From positions 1,798,001 to 1,862,000 of the forward strand of contig JBANDB010000004.1 in assembly GCA_037576215.1 (NCBI GenBank): a stretch of DNA of 64,000 bases. The letters run 5' to 3'. The notes under the pieces were generated by a model that searched no databases, had not been told where the DNA came from, and saw nothing but the letters and a program-made list of their open reading frames with translations. Within the stretch, counting starts at the first letter, position 1. Each line of letters opens with the position of its first letter. The translations under genes and the position numbers were made by a program. Origin of the DNA: Armillaria gallica (lineage: Eukaryota > Basidiomycota > Agaricomycetes > Agaricales > Physalacriaceae). Positions 1-12,327 of the stretch are shown here, in pieces.

Positions 1-75
1 GACCTTATCCCTCGCATAACGTTATGAGTTCCTGAACATGTACAATAGGCCGGGCCGAAGATTGAGCCAGGTTGA

Positions 76-290
76 ATGCCTATACACGGGCCGAAGGTGA
101 TTCAGAAATTGAGCCGATCATTGCGGATCAATGTCGTTGATGCTGATCGACCCATAGACATTGGTTACCCGCTGCACAAGAAAATAAGGCCATACACTAC
201 CACCAAAAAATATGCTGTTTATCTTTGCACCGAGTGTCCCTGGTATTTCTGCTTCCGCCCAGTTGACCGCTCTGATATTTTCATTTAATA
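76..290 (+). repeat. Gene fragment related to the 13.3 kb Cys-rich gene
   Basis: The plus-strand reading contains the string CPWYFCFRPVDRS preceded by a YTTTKKY segment. It matches CPWYFCFRLDDQS and YTTTENY at about 13350-13450. Nucleotide similarity runs from about 110 to 285 against 13230 to 13450, including the phrase ctggtatttctgcttccgc. This copy lacks the following IDPKTIDW...HTISC half, so it is a truncated paralogue or dispersed repeat. The function is unknown. Confidence 0.55.
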
Positions 291-931
291 GAGAGGGTCA
301 GGAGATGGACTTCATAGTATCTTACCATCGATCAACGTCCTTGCACCCCGAGGTGCCTCTATTCAGCATTTTGTCAAGGGCATTCAATTTTAGGTCTGGC
401 TTGATTTTGATACTTATTGTCACTGCCCCCATTCTTCTGTATGAATATAGTTGTCTTTCGTCTTGTGGTACTTAGGGTTATGGGGTTTCCAATCTTCACC
501 GAGGCGCTTCCTTTCCCAGTCCACCTTCTATGACTCCCGATGTTCCATAGCAGGCCTGAGAAATACATTTATAATTATCAACTTCAGATGGCTTGGGCGT
601 GCGAAAGACTGCTTATACGCCAACCTCACTATGGGTTTCAGGCCTCGGCATATATTAACATGAGTGTTTGCTCCCGTGTAAATGTCGAGGATCCAGTGGA
701 AGTTGCCGGACAAGTATTGATCCGTCTGATCTAGGATCATCTACCAACGATCGGCTAACGTGTGATGATATTGAATTTGGCCAGGCAAACACTTCTTACA
801 AACGGGAAACTAGGGCATAACAAGCAGAGACAGTACAAATGATATGCATACAAAGAGCAGATATCAACTCAAGAAGATGAGGCAGTGACGTGAGGGTCGC
901 TCGGGGGAAGCGGGCGGCTGAATGTGTAGGT
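291..931. other. No recognisable gene
   Basis: Short overlapping ORFs on both strands, none with a recognisable motif, long open stretch or paired splice signals. I see no repeat with other parts of the window. Confidence 0.5.
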
Positions 932-2414
932 TCAGACTTCTAGAAGGGCCCTCAGAGTTACCAATAAAGGTATTGACTGGAGGCCATCACCAGGTACGAG
1001 GACTAAATGAACGGTAAGGGTCCAATGGACTAGCTGACCGAGCAAAATAACTCTTACCGACAGCTGGGGGGGCCATGAAAGAAACGGGGTTGGATGCATC
1101 TCCAGGCTTGCCTTCAGCTTGTAATAAATTTTATCAATGTCTGGCAGGGCAGTCCAGGGAGTGTGAAATCCGGGCTGTGATTCCGGCACAGACAGCAACC
1201 TCACCTGATAAGGCAGGCAACTTGTCTTCTGACTCGTTCCGTTATGGGTGCGCATTGAAAACCATTCTAGGGAAGAAGGAAATAACTTTGGACATGATAC
1301 CAAGAAACCGAGCCGAGTAAGAGCCATCATCGCGAGGTCGATGGCGGCCTATCACTGGATGAGAGAGCGTCCAAGTCATTTTGAAGATGCCTCACCATGT
1401 TTTGATATGCAACGCACTCGGCAGCCTCTGTGAATTTGGTACTTGGTGGAAGCCTTGCAAGAGAATCACAATAATACTGTCGATATACATCCCAATGCTG
1501 TTCTACCATGAGGCAAATTGCGGTCAAACAAAACCTTAGAAAAGGCCGCAGTGGAGCACCATCGCTCGTTAGACGGTGAATGATTAAAGATTGATCAGCG
1601 GGTAGGGTGAGGTGTGCCTGCAGTGGTAGCACCAGTGGAGGGAGTGGAGATGCGTACATGTTGGGCAGATAGTACAGGCCCAGAGGAGGCCCACGGCAAA
1701 ACTGCCGGGGTGGACCAGGTGGTGGATGGACAAGCTCGTATTCTGTCAGATTTCCCTGTGGTGGCAGTATCGTATCTGTGAGTACTGGTGCATCAGGAGC
1801 ATGGTACCAAATTAGATTGTTTGGCAACCTCGTAGCAAGAACTGGTATACTGGGCGGCGAATCAATCCTGTCAAATGCTGTATGCACTAAGGTTGACGAC
1901 GGAATGAATGATGGTGGATGTTGACCACGCTGTGGTGGTGAGAGAGCTGGCCCGTATTCCATCGATCCCTGCATCTGTACCTTCTCCATATTTCCTGCAG
2001 CAAGGGCCAGCATTCCATCCTGCAAAGACTTTTTTCGAAAGAGAAGTAGGGCGGGTGGCCTGAGTGTTGGACTCGGTTCGTCCAACTTCACCTTGTCATG
2101 TATACTGATGGAGATGGGATGAACGATGGCGATGGGTGGATTGACTGTATGGCTGCTGTTTTTTTGGAGTATCCTGGAGTAACTAGAAGGGGCAGTGTTA
2201 TTTCTTGCGAAGACGAGCTTTTACCAAGCGCAGCTAGTCCAACACGTAACTGCTGTGCCATTTCCACAGCCTTTTCCCTTCGTGGTTTCAGACGAAAGAG
2301 AGGAGGACGTGGTTTGATGATCGCGTTCATTGACATGCTAGACCGCGATCTCCGTATCGAATGGTGATTTTGCTGCTGCTGTAGCAAGGCATCTGGTAGG
2401 GCATTGGAATACAT
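932..2414 (-). CDS. Hypothetical Pro/Leu-rich protein, spliced
   Basis: Two minus-strand open stretches fit together. The first (about 2414-2088) starts at ATG MYSNALPDALLQQQQN and is rich in Gln, Ser and Arg. The second (about 2091-1327) is a long open frame of about 250 codons, rich in Pro and Leu (PPPGPPRQFCRGPPLG), ending with a more helical segment (ECVAYQNMVRHLQNDLDAL). The frames differ, so an intron or frameshift lies near 2090-2200. A further open stretch to 932 may be a C-terminal exon or chance. No family recognised. The composition (low-complexity N-terminus, compact C-terminus) is common in lineage-specific agaric proteins. Confidence 0.5.
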
Positions 2415-2469
2415 CAATACGAGAGATGGTGGAAAAGCAGGCAAATGAGAGAGAAGCCTCACTGTTATC

Positions 2470-5400
2470 CGACAATGCTGACATAGTGAAATTGAAGCTG
2501 GTCTAAGAAAACGATCCTAGAGGAAGCCGTTTGTAAGATAGAGATGAAATCCTTGGTCGATGGCACGCAACGAGTTGCGGTACTTGTAATTTCAGAGGTA
2601 TCTATGGCCTTCGTGTACTTGATAAGTACTGGACGACCAAAACGGGCGAAAATGAGGCGTCACTTGAATGGCTGGGAGTCACGCTGGTCTGATGGCAATG
2701 AATTTTATGAACAGGACGTTTTTCACGAGTATATCTAGTTAGTAATGAGGACAGTAGGTTTTTAATACTCTGACACCTCCATTATCGTTATGACGGCCAC
2801 ATGAGACGACCTTGAATGAATGATTGTTGTGATATGATGGTCCCCATAGAGCCATGTAGAGGTCCATAAGATGGGGCAGGCACTGTGCCATTCTATGGAA
2901 AGAATACTGCCAGGGTTAGAGCTATTCAGCCGTTGTACAGCTTGCGCAACCAGTCCAGGAAACTTGAAGGAATTATTGGTGAGCATGACAGCGGTCCCAT
3001 CTTCCATTTAAGCATGCTGAAATTACCTGTGTTTCCATAGGTTCCAGACAGCTCCAGTCGAGTAAATATTGAAAAGATTTTCTTACAATGATGTACTCAA
3101 AGCGATATTGGTGGAGGGCGGAGAACATTGCAGCAAGGCCAAGAACCTTGCAACCTTGGTCTCATAAAGGTGGAAATATCTCCGAATATTATAAGGAGGG
3201 AAACGTCTGTGATGGAGGAAAATCACATTGCTCGCAGCTAGAAATCTATATTCAACATCGGTCTTCATTCCGTGGTTTCCGGCACATTCGGGCCAACTTC
3301 ATCGGGCCGTTGCTACTCGGAGGAACGAAATAAGGGTATTCATTTACAGAAGCAGCCTAATAGATGTTCCAAGGCCGGTTGAACACCTAATAGATTCCAT
3401 AGATTCCAGGCCGCTACCGCTCTCACTGCTGTTACCCCGACTACTACCACATCGGTAATTTCGCATCCTACAGCATCTATAACACCTATCATACTGCTAT
3501 ATACCTGTACAAAAGCCCTGTCATATTTATATAAGCATACTAATGTAAGCTTCACAGTGAAGTGACGTCAGAGAGAGTAAGGATTCGGTCAGTACTATCC
3601 ATTTAGCCGAAGTGGGCCAGGTACGAGTCTGAACTTTGAAGCCCGGCTTATAACGGGAGTCGAGATAATGGAAAATCAAATGAGAAAAAAATAGCAATGA
3701 TCTTCCAACAGCTAGTGTTGTCGTTCATCAGCAGAGCCCAAAACAGTATATGTATATGGCAACCTACAGAACCACTGGTCAGTGGTTAGTCAAAAGGGTA
3801 CCGCAAACTGTCTGTCGTATATGTAGAATTCTCAGCTCCGAATACCACTCTGCGAGCGCTAATAACCGTCAGTGAACAAAATTGAATCCAGAAGAGACGA
3901 CACGTACAAGGTACCAAGTCGAAGCACGAGACCTCATTGAAAATCCATCAATGATTCCAGAGAGCATAAGCTATCGCCCACAATTCAGGCTACACCGGCA
4001 GGCTGAGATCCGTCATGGAATGTACAAGAAATAAGATGCGTACCTCAAAATCAAGAGAATGCCATACACGCGAGTCTTCCATTTATCCACACAAAATGTT
4101 TGTCATGAATGCCAAGAAATTGACTTCTGAGAGGCTATAATGCCCATTGTAAGATAGACAAAGACGACAAGTAGCGCAATTTCAACTTGTTAGGCGATTG
4201 ATTGCTCCAGATTCAACTCGATGGCTCTCCGATATTTCCTGCCTGCAGATGGTGGCTGATAGCAAATTCCCAGTTATGGGTCGGTCAGAGTGGGGGATTG
4301 AGCTATTTGCAATCGGGACGAGGAATTGGCGAGTGTTGTCATACTGCATCACCACCCGTGCATCTGCAGCTCAAGGGTTCAGGTATGGTGCCAAGTTGCG
4401 TGCACGGTGCGTCCTCGGCATGTTTTCGTCGAGACGTCTCGGGATGGTCCTTCGTGCGCATTAGGAAGAATTCCAACTCCCATGCCCCGCATCATTCGTG
4501 GGTAGGCTTGTAATTTCAACTCAAACTTCCCTTACATAACTTGTGAGATTTGTGTCTGTTTCGTAGCAGACATTGGGATCAGGTACATTTCTAATCAGCA
4601 CGTCACATTCCCGGTAGACGGATTTCAATGTTTGCGACAAGTTCAAACAGATCTGAAAGCAATTGTCATTGGCAACAATTGACCGGCAAAAGAAAGACCC
4701 CTATCTGAGGTGCGACACTGGCTTCCCTTGGGAATTTTGAGTCTGATATTGCATCCAAAACTACTAAGCAGTCAGTAAGCTGATAGCAAAAACGATCCCA
4801 ACTTGAATCTCACACGGTATCCTTAAACAGTTAACTTCGGTCTCCAGATGGTGATGCATCATCTCACATCAGGCAGAGCGGTGATTTTCAAAGTCTGAAT
4901 ATTCATGAGAAAATAACCCTTGGAATATGGTTCAAACTTCAATGGGAGGCTTACTTTCATGAAAAGTCTCAAATGAGCAGTTCACCTTGCTCGCCGAACG
5001 GTGATACATATCGTCAAAGCCATAGATGATAATGGTTGATCGGCACAACACAGGTTGCAAGTTCACGTTCTGCAGGAAGATATCAGCAACGATCTTAACC
5101 TCCAAGCGGAAGCAAATTGCCTTGCTTCAACACTCAAGCTTCAACCTCTCTCTAAATTCCCCTGCTCGCCAGATGGCAATACGTCATCTCATGGCAATTC
5201 TGGGTGCAAGCTAATGGTCAGAATGAGATTAGAGATCGTCGGTGACAGCCAAGGCAACATCCGGGGGGGAGGATGTGGGATTGTGATCCCCCATGTCAAA
5301 AATCGGGTCCGGGGATGCCTGAGACGGCGCTCTCAGCGGGCCTGGAGTAGGTGGTACACCTACTAAAGTTTTGTTCTCGTTGCTCATACTCAAGTGTTTC

Positions 5401-5530
5401 ATCTGCCAGATGACCGAATTTCAGCAGCAATATACATATATCTTTGTATATTCATTCAAGACCTATGGTACAGCAGCAAGCTCGACTTGACGTCAGTCTG
5501 GTAAGGAAAGTCCCATCAACAGCTGGGATT
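2470..5530. other. Gene-poor stretch with one possible degenerate repeat series
   Basis: No long open frame with convincing splicing. Between 4843 and 5190 three short segments read S-P-D/N-G on the plus strand (about 4843, 4991 and 5166), each followed by similar bases (gatggtgatgcatcatctca and gatggcaatacgtcatctca). They may be remains of a WD40-type repeat gene or simply a degenerate tandem repeat. The rest holds nothing I can support. Confidence 0.35.
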
Positions 5531-5536
5531 TATGGC

Positions 5537-8500
5537 TCACAACATGCTGTAACCCGCTACTCCAGTAAACATGGCTTCCAACCAGGCCTTAGGTGTAATC
5601 TCACCGTGACTGCCAGAAAGGATGGTGTTGGTTATTGAATCCCATGAGATATCTGCTCTCCTTGTACATGCATGTACAAAGCTGCTACCAGCGATGGCCA
5701 GGACTTTAAATTCAAACTGGAGAGTATCATCAGCACATCTGTGCAATGCAGGCAGCACAAAGGTACCTTGAGTTGGAAAGATTGTTCCCAACGTGGAAGG
5801 TTTGTACTCCCACTCATGACATACAGCAGCGCCTTAAAGCGCTCAATGTCTTCGGAAAGGAACGAGAAGAGTTCCGTCCGGAAATTATGATGAAGACCTG
5901 GGTAAACAGGAACAATCAGAGCAGGCCCAACGTCAATGTAATCCAAAAGTTCAGTAGGTGTGCGAGGCTCGCAATCATATACATATGTGACGGCATTGAG
6001 GGGACCACATGAAGCCCCAGTGAAAGCCTGTTACAAGGGCAATCAGGCTTGACCCAAGATGAGCGAGATTCACATACGCGTGGAATAGTCAATTCAGGGA
6101 GCATCTCATTAAATGCCTGATGAAACCCTTGGCGCATCTGCTGGAAGGCCTCGGTTTGCCAGAATGTGGTGTTGCTGATTACCAACTCCGAGATCAGGTC
6201 CTGTGTCTGCATAACGTGTTCCTGGAGAGTTCGTGAGCGCCTCAGCCCAATGTGGTGGGCCTAGATCGCATATAAGCAGGATGGATGAAATCTAAAAATT
6301 GAATACCTACCTGGAATTGTGTTTGTAGGCCGATCAAGGCCTGTGGGACTGGATCTCCTAGAGTATTGCCAATGGGATCTGTTGGTGCAAGGTAGAACCA
6401 CGGATGAATAGAATCACAAAGCCTGCAGTCCAACGACTGCAATATCGGACCTGTTAGATCTCCCAGATACTTCAAAGGGTCTTGCCCTGGTGGTGGCAGC
6501 AAGGTAAGGAGAAAAGCGGGATGCAGGTCATTGAGCGGGAAGCCCGTGTAGGCAGCGTAAAGTGAAAATGCGGTGCCGTCAGCACGCCAAACTGCCAAAT
6601 TGGATTGATTGTACACATGACTAGGGAAGACTGGTATTTTATACTTCCCAAAACAGGAGTCTGTATAGCACGGGGAGTCGAGAATGAACTCGACCAAGGC
6701 TGCATGAACCTGAATATTGACGCTTGAACCAGTAGCAGTGTCTTCTGCATGGTCTGAAAGAATCCTTAAGTCAGGGTCTGAGTAGGATTGAAGGTTATTC
6801 CAATGGTTTGGAGGTTGTATATCATTGATAATCAGAAGCCAGGGGAAGTCGGATTCGTCTGCAACACCATCGAGGAACATGCCCGTATCAAGATGGAAAC
6901 ATCTTTTGTAGAGCTCGACCAGACACATGGAAAGCGCAACCTGCCTCTGCTGGTGTCCTCACTTCAATGTGAAGGTATTGGTCACTTAGCAAAGAGCTGG
7001 AGGAATCCCTCTGCACTCTTCTCTGTGCGTCATAAATCTCTGCAGTATTTGAGGGTCCTTGCCATGGTTCAAATGGGGAGGACCTGCAGTGATCTAGATA
7101 TTGGATGCACGTGTAAATGGAGTCAATAAAGTTGAGCATGACCCACCTGAATAGAAGGCACCATCCAGGATAGCCAGGGGTCGCGAATGGGCTCTGACTC
7201 ATTCACCTAGGATCCTATAAGTACTAGAAGGTCCTAATCAGGTAATGTGTCTTACCTCTGACGCATCGTAATCCGAAGCAGGGTAAGCAAGGTCATCAAT
7301 TGACTAGATATTCGTCATAGGTCAACACCAACTCATTCAACGAGGGACTGTTGACATACACTAGTCGAAGTCTGCGCTTGCTACCAGTTCAATATAAGAA
7401 TCAGAAATGTGATAATAATGTGTGACGGCCTACTATGGATTCTTCATCAACATCCATCAGCTGATATGATGATAAGCAAACAGTGGAGATGATCAATACA
7501 GAGACATACCCGAGCAAGCGGACATGGAGAAGGCGGAACATTCTACGAAACCTTCAATCAACAGGACTTGGAAAGATAAGAAGAATACCAACCTCGTCCT
7601 CATCATCGCTGTCAGTCAAGTCGTCAGAGTAAGAGTTTCAAGGACAAAGAGTGCGGTAAGCTTGTCCTGTCGTCCCCAGTCGGGGTCGAGATGTGGCAAT
7701 CCTACACTGAAGAAATGGCAGGTGCTCAGACAGATCACTGTCGGGTGCACGGCCAATATTGCGCCAAAAGAATGGCAAACATGCAAGGATCGTGTCCAGA
7801 TAGCAGCTATGAATGCGCTCTCGCTTCAGATCCGCTATTGGGAGTTGGAGGTCAGGCCTGCGTTGAAAAAGATGCGTCAATTTCCCGTGTATGTTGGAAG
7901 TCGACGGTGCTAGAGATTTATTGAGAAGTTTTTCAAAGGTGATCTACTGAGGTCCTTACCAACAAATAGAGTCCAATGATTCTTGCGATTGGAATGGAAT
8001 GGATCTATGTCTGGTGTGGAATTGGGGCCTACCCTTACAGACCACCTTTTGATGTTAGTAAGCGTAAAGTTTGAAATTTGTAGATGATGATCTCCCATGG
8101 TTCGATTGACTGCGCGAAGATAACGAACCGAATCACGATCAGAAACAGGGCCCTGGGCTTTATAGAAGGCTTGAGGGCACCACCCACTACTAGCGGGAGT
8201 TGCAGATATCATGTCAGTGTTGACAGTCATGGATAAACTGCACCCTGACCCGAAGCGGTCACTCATTGCCCTGTGAAGATCAGCCCATACATTGAAATTA
8301 CCAGCATTGTTGGCTGGTTGAATTGTGAGTGAGAAGGCAAGCCCCAAATCCTGAAGAATCCTGATGCTAGGAACCACATCTTCTTTCCCTACGCACAGAT
8401 GCCTTGGCTCGCAGGTGGCATAGGTCATTCCCAGTGGTAAGGATCGGGGATGGCTAGCAAGAATATCTTCAAAACAATGTTTGCACTGGCAATTATGGGT

Positions 8501-9569
8501 AAGTAAGCGATATGATGCCAATTATCAGCTGTACCTGCAGTGGAAGAGTGCAAATCCATAATGTAAACGAAGACACTCGTCTGCTCGTGCTTGTTCGAAG
8601 ATGTGGGGGCCTTCCGAGTCTAGATGCGTGAAGCTGAATGTGTGCTTGACATTCAGCTGTGGCATCAGTCTGATGGCGTTGGTCAGGAGCATCATCTGAA
8701 GAGATTCAAGCGATGGTCGAGAGCGGGGTATGGGTCTGTAATGGCATGGTACGGCCTTCTCCGAGGCGACGCACGCGATCGGTAGGTCTTTGACCCTCTG
8801 AAGCTGGTCTGGTGTAGGGACGGATACGGTACGAAGAATGGGGATGCTCCGCGTATCATACAAGCTGGTGGTTGGACTCAGGCGTGTGTGCCAGTCCAGG
8901 CTGAACAACGGGCGGTGATGGATCTGGAGTTGCCGGACTCTGCGAAGAACTTGATGTCATTGAAGCGGGAGAGGGGTCCACTGTGTTCGTGGAAGAGGGA
9001 TGTGCATTTGTAATTGAGCTGGGTGGAAGGGGGACCGAACTGACTGAGAACGGGAGGAGGGTAATGCTGGAACTCCAAACTGGGGTCACTCCAACGCCAG
9101 CGTACATTGAGAAACCAAGGTGAGGCTGTTCTTCTGGTTCATTACCGTGCGCTGGGCCAGTGTGAGTAGTATTCGGTGGCAAGGACCTAGTGATTGTTCT
9201 GTAAGGGTTGAGGATAGGGACATGATCAGTCAGGCATGCAGAACATGTACATGTTTCTGCCGTCTGTACACAGTTAGCGACGGTCGGCCTCTGACGTCCT
9301 AGACATACCTTTTGAACAAATGCAAAGCACTTGTTCGACAAGAGTTGATTTACGACAGTGGACTGGGCATCAACATGGGCATGTATGCTGTGCGAACACT
9401 GCGAACACTGAAACTGGAGCGGCCTCAGAATCGCATAAGTGACGAGAATTCTCGTACTTACCTCTTGACCACTGTGTTCCACGAAGGAGGACCGAGATCT
9501 GAATCAATTGCAAGAGCAGTTATAGAGGAGACACCGCCCTCTCAAAGGCAAATCCAAAGTTGGAGGCAT
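5537..9569 (-). CDS. HECT-like domain protein, multi-exon, probably disrupted
   Basis: A HECT ubiquitin ligase carries ubiquitin on a C-lobe cysteine before passing it to a substrate. Read on the minus strand, exon 1 (ATG at 9569) gives GRCLLYNCSCN, then CSQCSHSIHAHVD and TCTCSACLTDHVPI, a Cys/His-rich N-terminus seen in agaric HECT-like proteins. Later exons run through about 8908-8525, 8521-7910, 7880-7638, 7202-6888 and 6928-6242 (the last with AVWRADGTAFSLYAAYTG and DCRLCDSIHPWF). The C-lobe at 5946-5537 has LLYVMSGSTNLP and FVHACTRRADIS; its Cys codon at 5668-5666 aligns with the TCFN cysteine of HECT enzymes. It ends in GYSML then TGA. An in-frame TGA at 9506-9504 interrupts exon 1, and I could not join the exons near 8525 in frame, so it may be a pseudogene. 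A paralogue starts at the right window edge. Activity is inferred only from family resemblance. Confidence 0.65.
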
Positions 9570-9606
9570 TGCAAGTGGGGCAGCTGAGAGTGCCAGACAG
9601 GCAATT

Positions 9607-10000
9607 TATATCGAACGGCATTGTTGTATTTCGAGAGTTCGTCTTGGTTATCAAAAGCAAAGTTTGGGCTGCAACTTGCAGGGCGGTAACAAGGTAGCGG
9701 AGATGTAGACTGCAGATAAGCTTTGTTTGTCATCGTGACTACATCAATGATGCGAGGCTCGACTCCATGCTGTCGTGAACCTCCGAGCCTTCTTGAACCT
9801 CCGAGCCGTCTTGCTCTCTGGTCTTGAAACGTCCAGATTACTTTCGTCAAATCGTGATTTCCCACCCCTCAATAACCCTCTGGTCCACTTCTTTGTATAT
9901 CGGTGCCATGAGTAGCCACCGGTACTCTGCAATCGCCTCTTCTATCCTCTCTTGCCCGGATGAAACTCGTGCGATTGTCATAGGCATAGCTCATAGCGGT
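9607..10000. repeat. Dispersed repeat I, copy 1
   Basis: About 390 bp, strongly similar and in the same orientation to 15474-15850 (shared phrases gagttcgtct, gataagctttgtttgtcatc and gtgcgattgtc). This copy has an 18-bp tandem duplication of gaacctccgagccttctt at 9777-9812 where the other copy has one unit. Minus-strand readings are partly open in both copies, so it could derive from a gene fragment. It ends exactly where KDZ copy A begins. Confidence 0.75.
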
Positions 10001-10197
10001 CAGCCAATCTTTCAGCTCTAAAAAAATTTGGAAACTTCTACATTGGTGCCATCCTGAAAATAGCAAACAATATGTCAGGGTCCATCATTGCTGAATCCGT
10101 TCTATCGCACACCTTGTAAACAATGTGAGTTGGATCGCCCTCTCCTTCTCGCTCAACATTTGGTCTCTTCGCTTTCAACAAGTCTCTCGCCTGCTCG

Positions 10198-10930
10198 ATG
10201 CCAGCCGACCGTGATCAAGAGCTAGAGCTTCGTCGATGCACACAAAAGGGAATGAAAGAGCTGATAGCGCAGCATCTACGACGCCCACGCTCGGAGGTCG
10301 AAGCAGAAGAATCCACAACGCCTATGCCTGGAGATACAAGAGTGGCTGCAGCGACCTCTCAAATGGCACAGGTCTGCATTCTGTATGGCATGCTCCTTTA
10401 GGCGCTGAAAGTGATAGCCACCGCAGTCAGGCGGTTGAATCAGACAACAAACAGCTCTTTGTCAGACCCTGTAGCGCCATCATGTTTCTCTACATGCTCT
10501 ATAACGCAGAATCCTTGACAGCATGTAAAATGAGGCTCACACCGGAAGTTTGTGCGAAGGTGGCTCAGAGATTTAACAAGATTTCCTCAAGATTACATTC
10601 ACGACATCTAAGCACTTGAACGGTCTGCCGAGCTTCATCTTCTATGATAACAATTGTCAGCTAATTCACCACACCTGGATATGGGGAGGTGCTTACTATA
10701 ACAAGACAGGGATGGCCATAGAGACCCGGCATGCAAAATCCCACACAGAGAGACCGATGAGTTTTGTGGCAAATGGTGCCTATCATCGAGATTTCCAGGG
10801 CTGAAGAGGGGTTGGTCGTGATGAGAAGGCAGGACGGAGGTTCAACGCATCCTCAGCGGAGCAAGTGAACGTCTGGTTTAGAAGAGAATCACCGATGTTG
10901 GTGCCAGAGGAGGTGCTCAGAGAGCAGGTC
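10198..10930 (+). pseudogene. CxC6-like KDZ-associated gene remnant (copy A)
   Basis: CxC domains are cysteine clusters that accompany Kyakuja-Dileera-Zisupton transposases in basidiomycetes. Pieces recognisable in different frames, in the right order: ADRDQELELRRCTQKGMKEL (like the Cys/His tail ending in a charged helix), GLPSFIFYDNNCQLIHH at about 10620-10670, EFCGKWC at 10759-10779, and RFNASSAEQVNVWF at 10835-10880. The last three match the conserved order FYDNxC, CGKWC, FNxSxAEQxNVWF of KDZ CxC genes. Frame changes and stops between them show decay, although some may be introns. Confidence 0.7.
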
Positions 10931-11362
10931 GTCCTAATGTTGAAATAAACAAATAAACAAATAAACGTAGAGGTAATCGGCTCTGTGGTAGGACCACCGC
11001 CATAAAATAACAGCAGGATCCCAGCGCCCACTTGAAGCACTCTGCTCTAGGTGTGGTAGGATCACCGTCATGGAATAACGGCCCAATCCTAGCGCACAAT
11101 GGGTGCTAGACCTCCAGCCATGAGATGGCCAGGCTAGGTCCAGTCATCTGAGCAGATACACCGCCGCCATGGGATGGCAGTTGGGTAGGAGCGCGTGAGA
11201 TCAACATTACTTAGAGCCAAAAGCAACTTAGTGTGGTCTTTGCACATGTTTGTATCTGAAGCTGTCGGAGTTTCAATCAGACACAGGAAATTTTGCACCA
11301 AGTCCAAACCTCTTCGCGACCAGCCCTATATTCAATGGCACGGGACATTGCCAACTGAACGA

Positions 11363-11476
11363 GCCAAGGTTCCACTTTGGCGCCATCTTTTGGCTTGCAA
11401 ACTTCTTGCCAAGGTCCCACTTTGGCAGGATTTGAATCTCCTGGTACCCAAACTCCTGCTAAGGTCCCACTTTAGC
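11363..11476. repeat. Three 19-nt hairpin repeats with a compensatory change
   Basis: Three near-identical 19-mers at 11363-11381, 11408-11426 and 11458-11476. The first two have arms GCCAA/TTGGC around an AGGTCCCAC-type loop; the third has GCTAA/TTAGC, so both arms changed together and pairing is kept. Copy C has three (54822-54840, 54872-54890, 54917-54935), copy B only two (27467-27485, 27512-27530). Confidence 0.7.
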
Positions 11477-11689
11477 AGAGTTTGAATCACGAATTCACGG
11501 CTAAGATTCTGAGTCACCTACGCGGTACGCTCACATATGAACCAGGATGATATTGAAGCAGGCTGACACCTCTCCAGATTGCCATTATGTCTTCCAATGC
11601 GGGCGCAAGTCGTTCAACAGGTGCTGCTGCCACTGACAGGTATTTTCTTTTGCCCAGTTGGCCTTATACTTGTCGGGCTGACATTGGAA

Positions 11690-12110
11690 CAGCTTCTCCC
11701 TTCGAAAGATTGTAAGCACTAAGGACGGTGGGCAATTCGTCCTCTTGGGGACCGAGAGTCTTCCACCCATCCCGGTCGCTGTCACAGACCCACTTGATGA
11801 CATTTCCCACGATCCAAAAATCTATTTGGCGCGTACCTGGTCAGTGAACTCCATATTGTCTCCTGCGTGTACAAGGTTGAGTGAGTGGAAGAAAAGAAAT
11901 GTGGGGCGTAAGAAAGCTGAAGGCGAGTGTGGAGGTCAGGTTACAGAGAACATGTTCTGGATCCCCAAACCCACCGCATGGAGAGGAAGTGGGTTCGATG
12001 TTTGTTTTTGGAGCACCGACAATGAATCATGGTGCCATCATCGTTTAGCAAAATATGTAGGCAGAGACTTCAAGTGTGAGAACCAGAAAGAGTGAAGGAA
12101 AACTGTCAAG
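11690..12110 (+). pseudogene. ORF2 of the KDZ-associated element (copy A), internally deleted
   Basis: An open plus-strand frame reads GQFVLLGTESLPPIPVAV, DPLDDISHDPKIYLARTWS and FDVCFWSTDNESWCHHR, ending in DFKCENQKE. The same protein is on the minus strand of copy B (27197-26847) with few changes. Copy C instead has a longer and partly different middle part, so A and B share a different or deleted version. Unknown function; not a recognised transposase. It may be a host gene fragment carried by the element. Confidence 0.55.
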
Positions 12111-12327
12111 CTTTGTCGGGATGCTCCCAAGGTCTCTGAAGCACTTTAAATGGTGTCTCGCACTTTCCTCAAAGTGTATGTTTTGTTTTATTGTGAGTTC
12201 TTTTATCTGTGTGAGACGCTGACTGTAGTAACTAACGAAACCCTTGGAATCTTGCAGGCTGAACCGTATCATCACACGTAGGATTATTGCCATTGATAAG
12301 TATAGCGCTTACTGATGTCTCCCCAAG

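Larger units (their letters stand above)
10001..12327 (+). mobile_element. KDZ-associated element, copy A (decayed)
   Basis: About 2.3 kb, similar throughout to inverted copies B (26.4-29.4 kb) and C (53.1-56.3 kb). In order it holds CxC6-like coding remains, a string of small inverted repeats, a three-hairpin block and the end of a second ORF. The left edge (agccaatctttcagctcta at 10002) matches the outer edge of copy C near 56295. The right edge is at about 12327, where similarity to copy B (gggagacatcagtaag) stops. No KDZ transposase gene is present, so this is non-autonomous debris. I see no target duplication. Confidence 0.75.

Noticed and set aside
11195..11485. ORFs over the hairpin block of the KDZ element
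   Set aside because: The open frame comes from translating repeated hairpins (repeated FHFG/LWQ-type words), not from a protein family.
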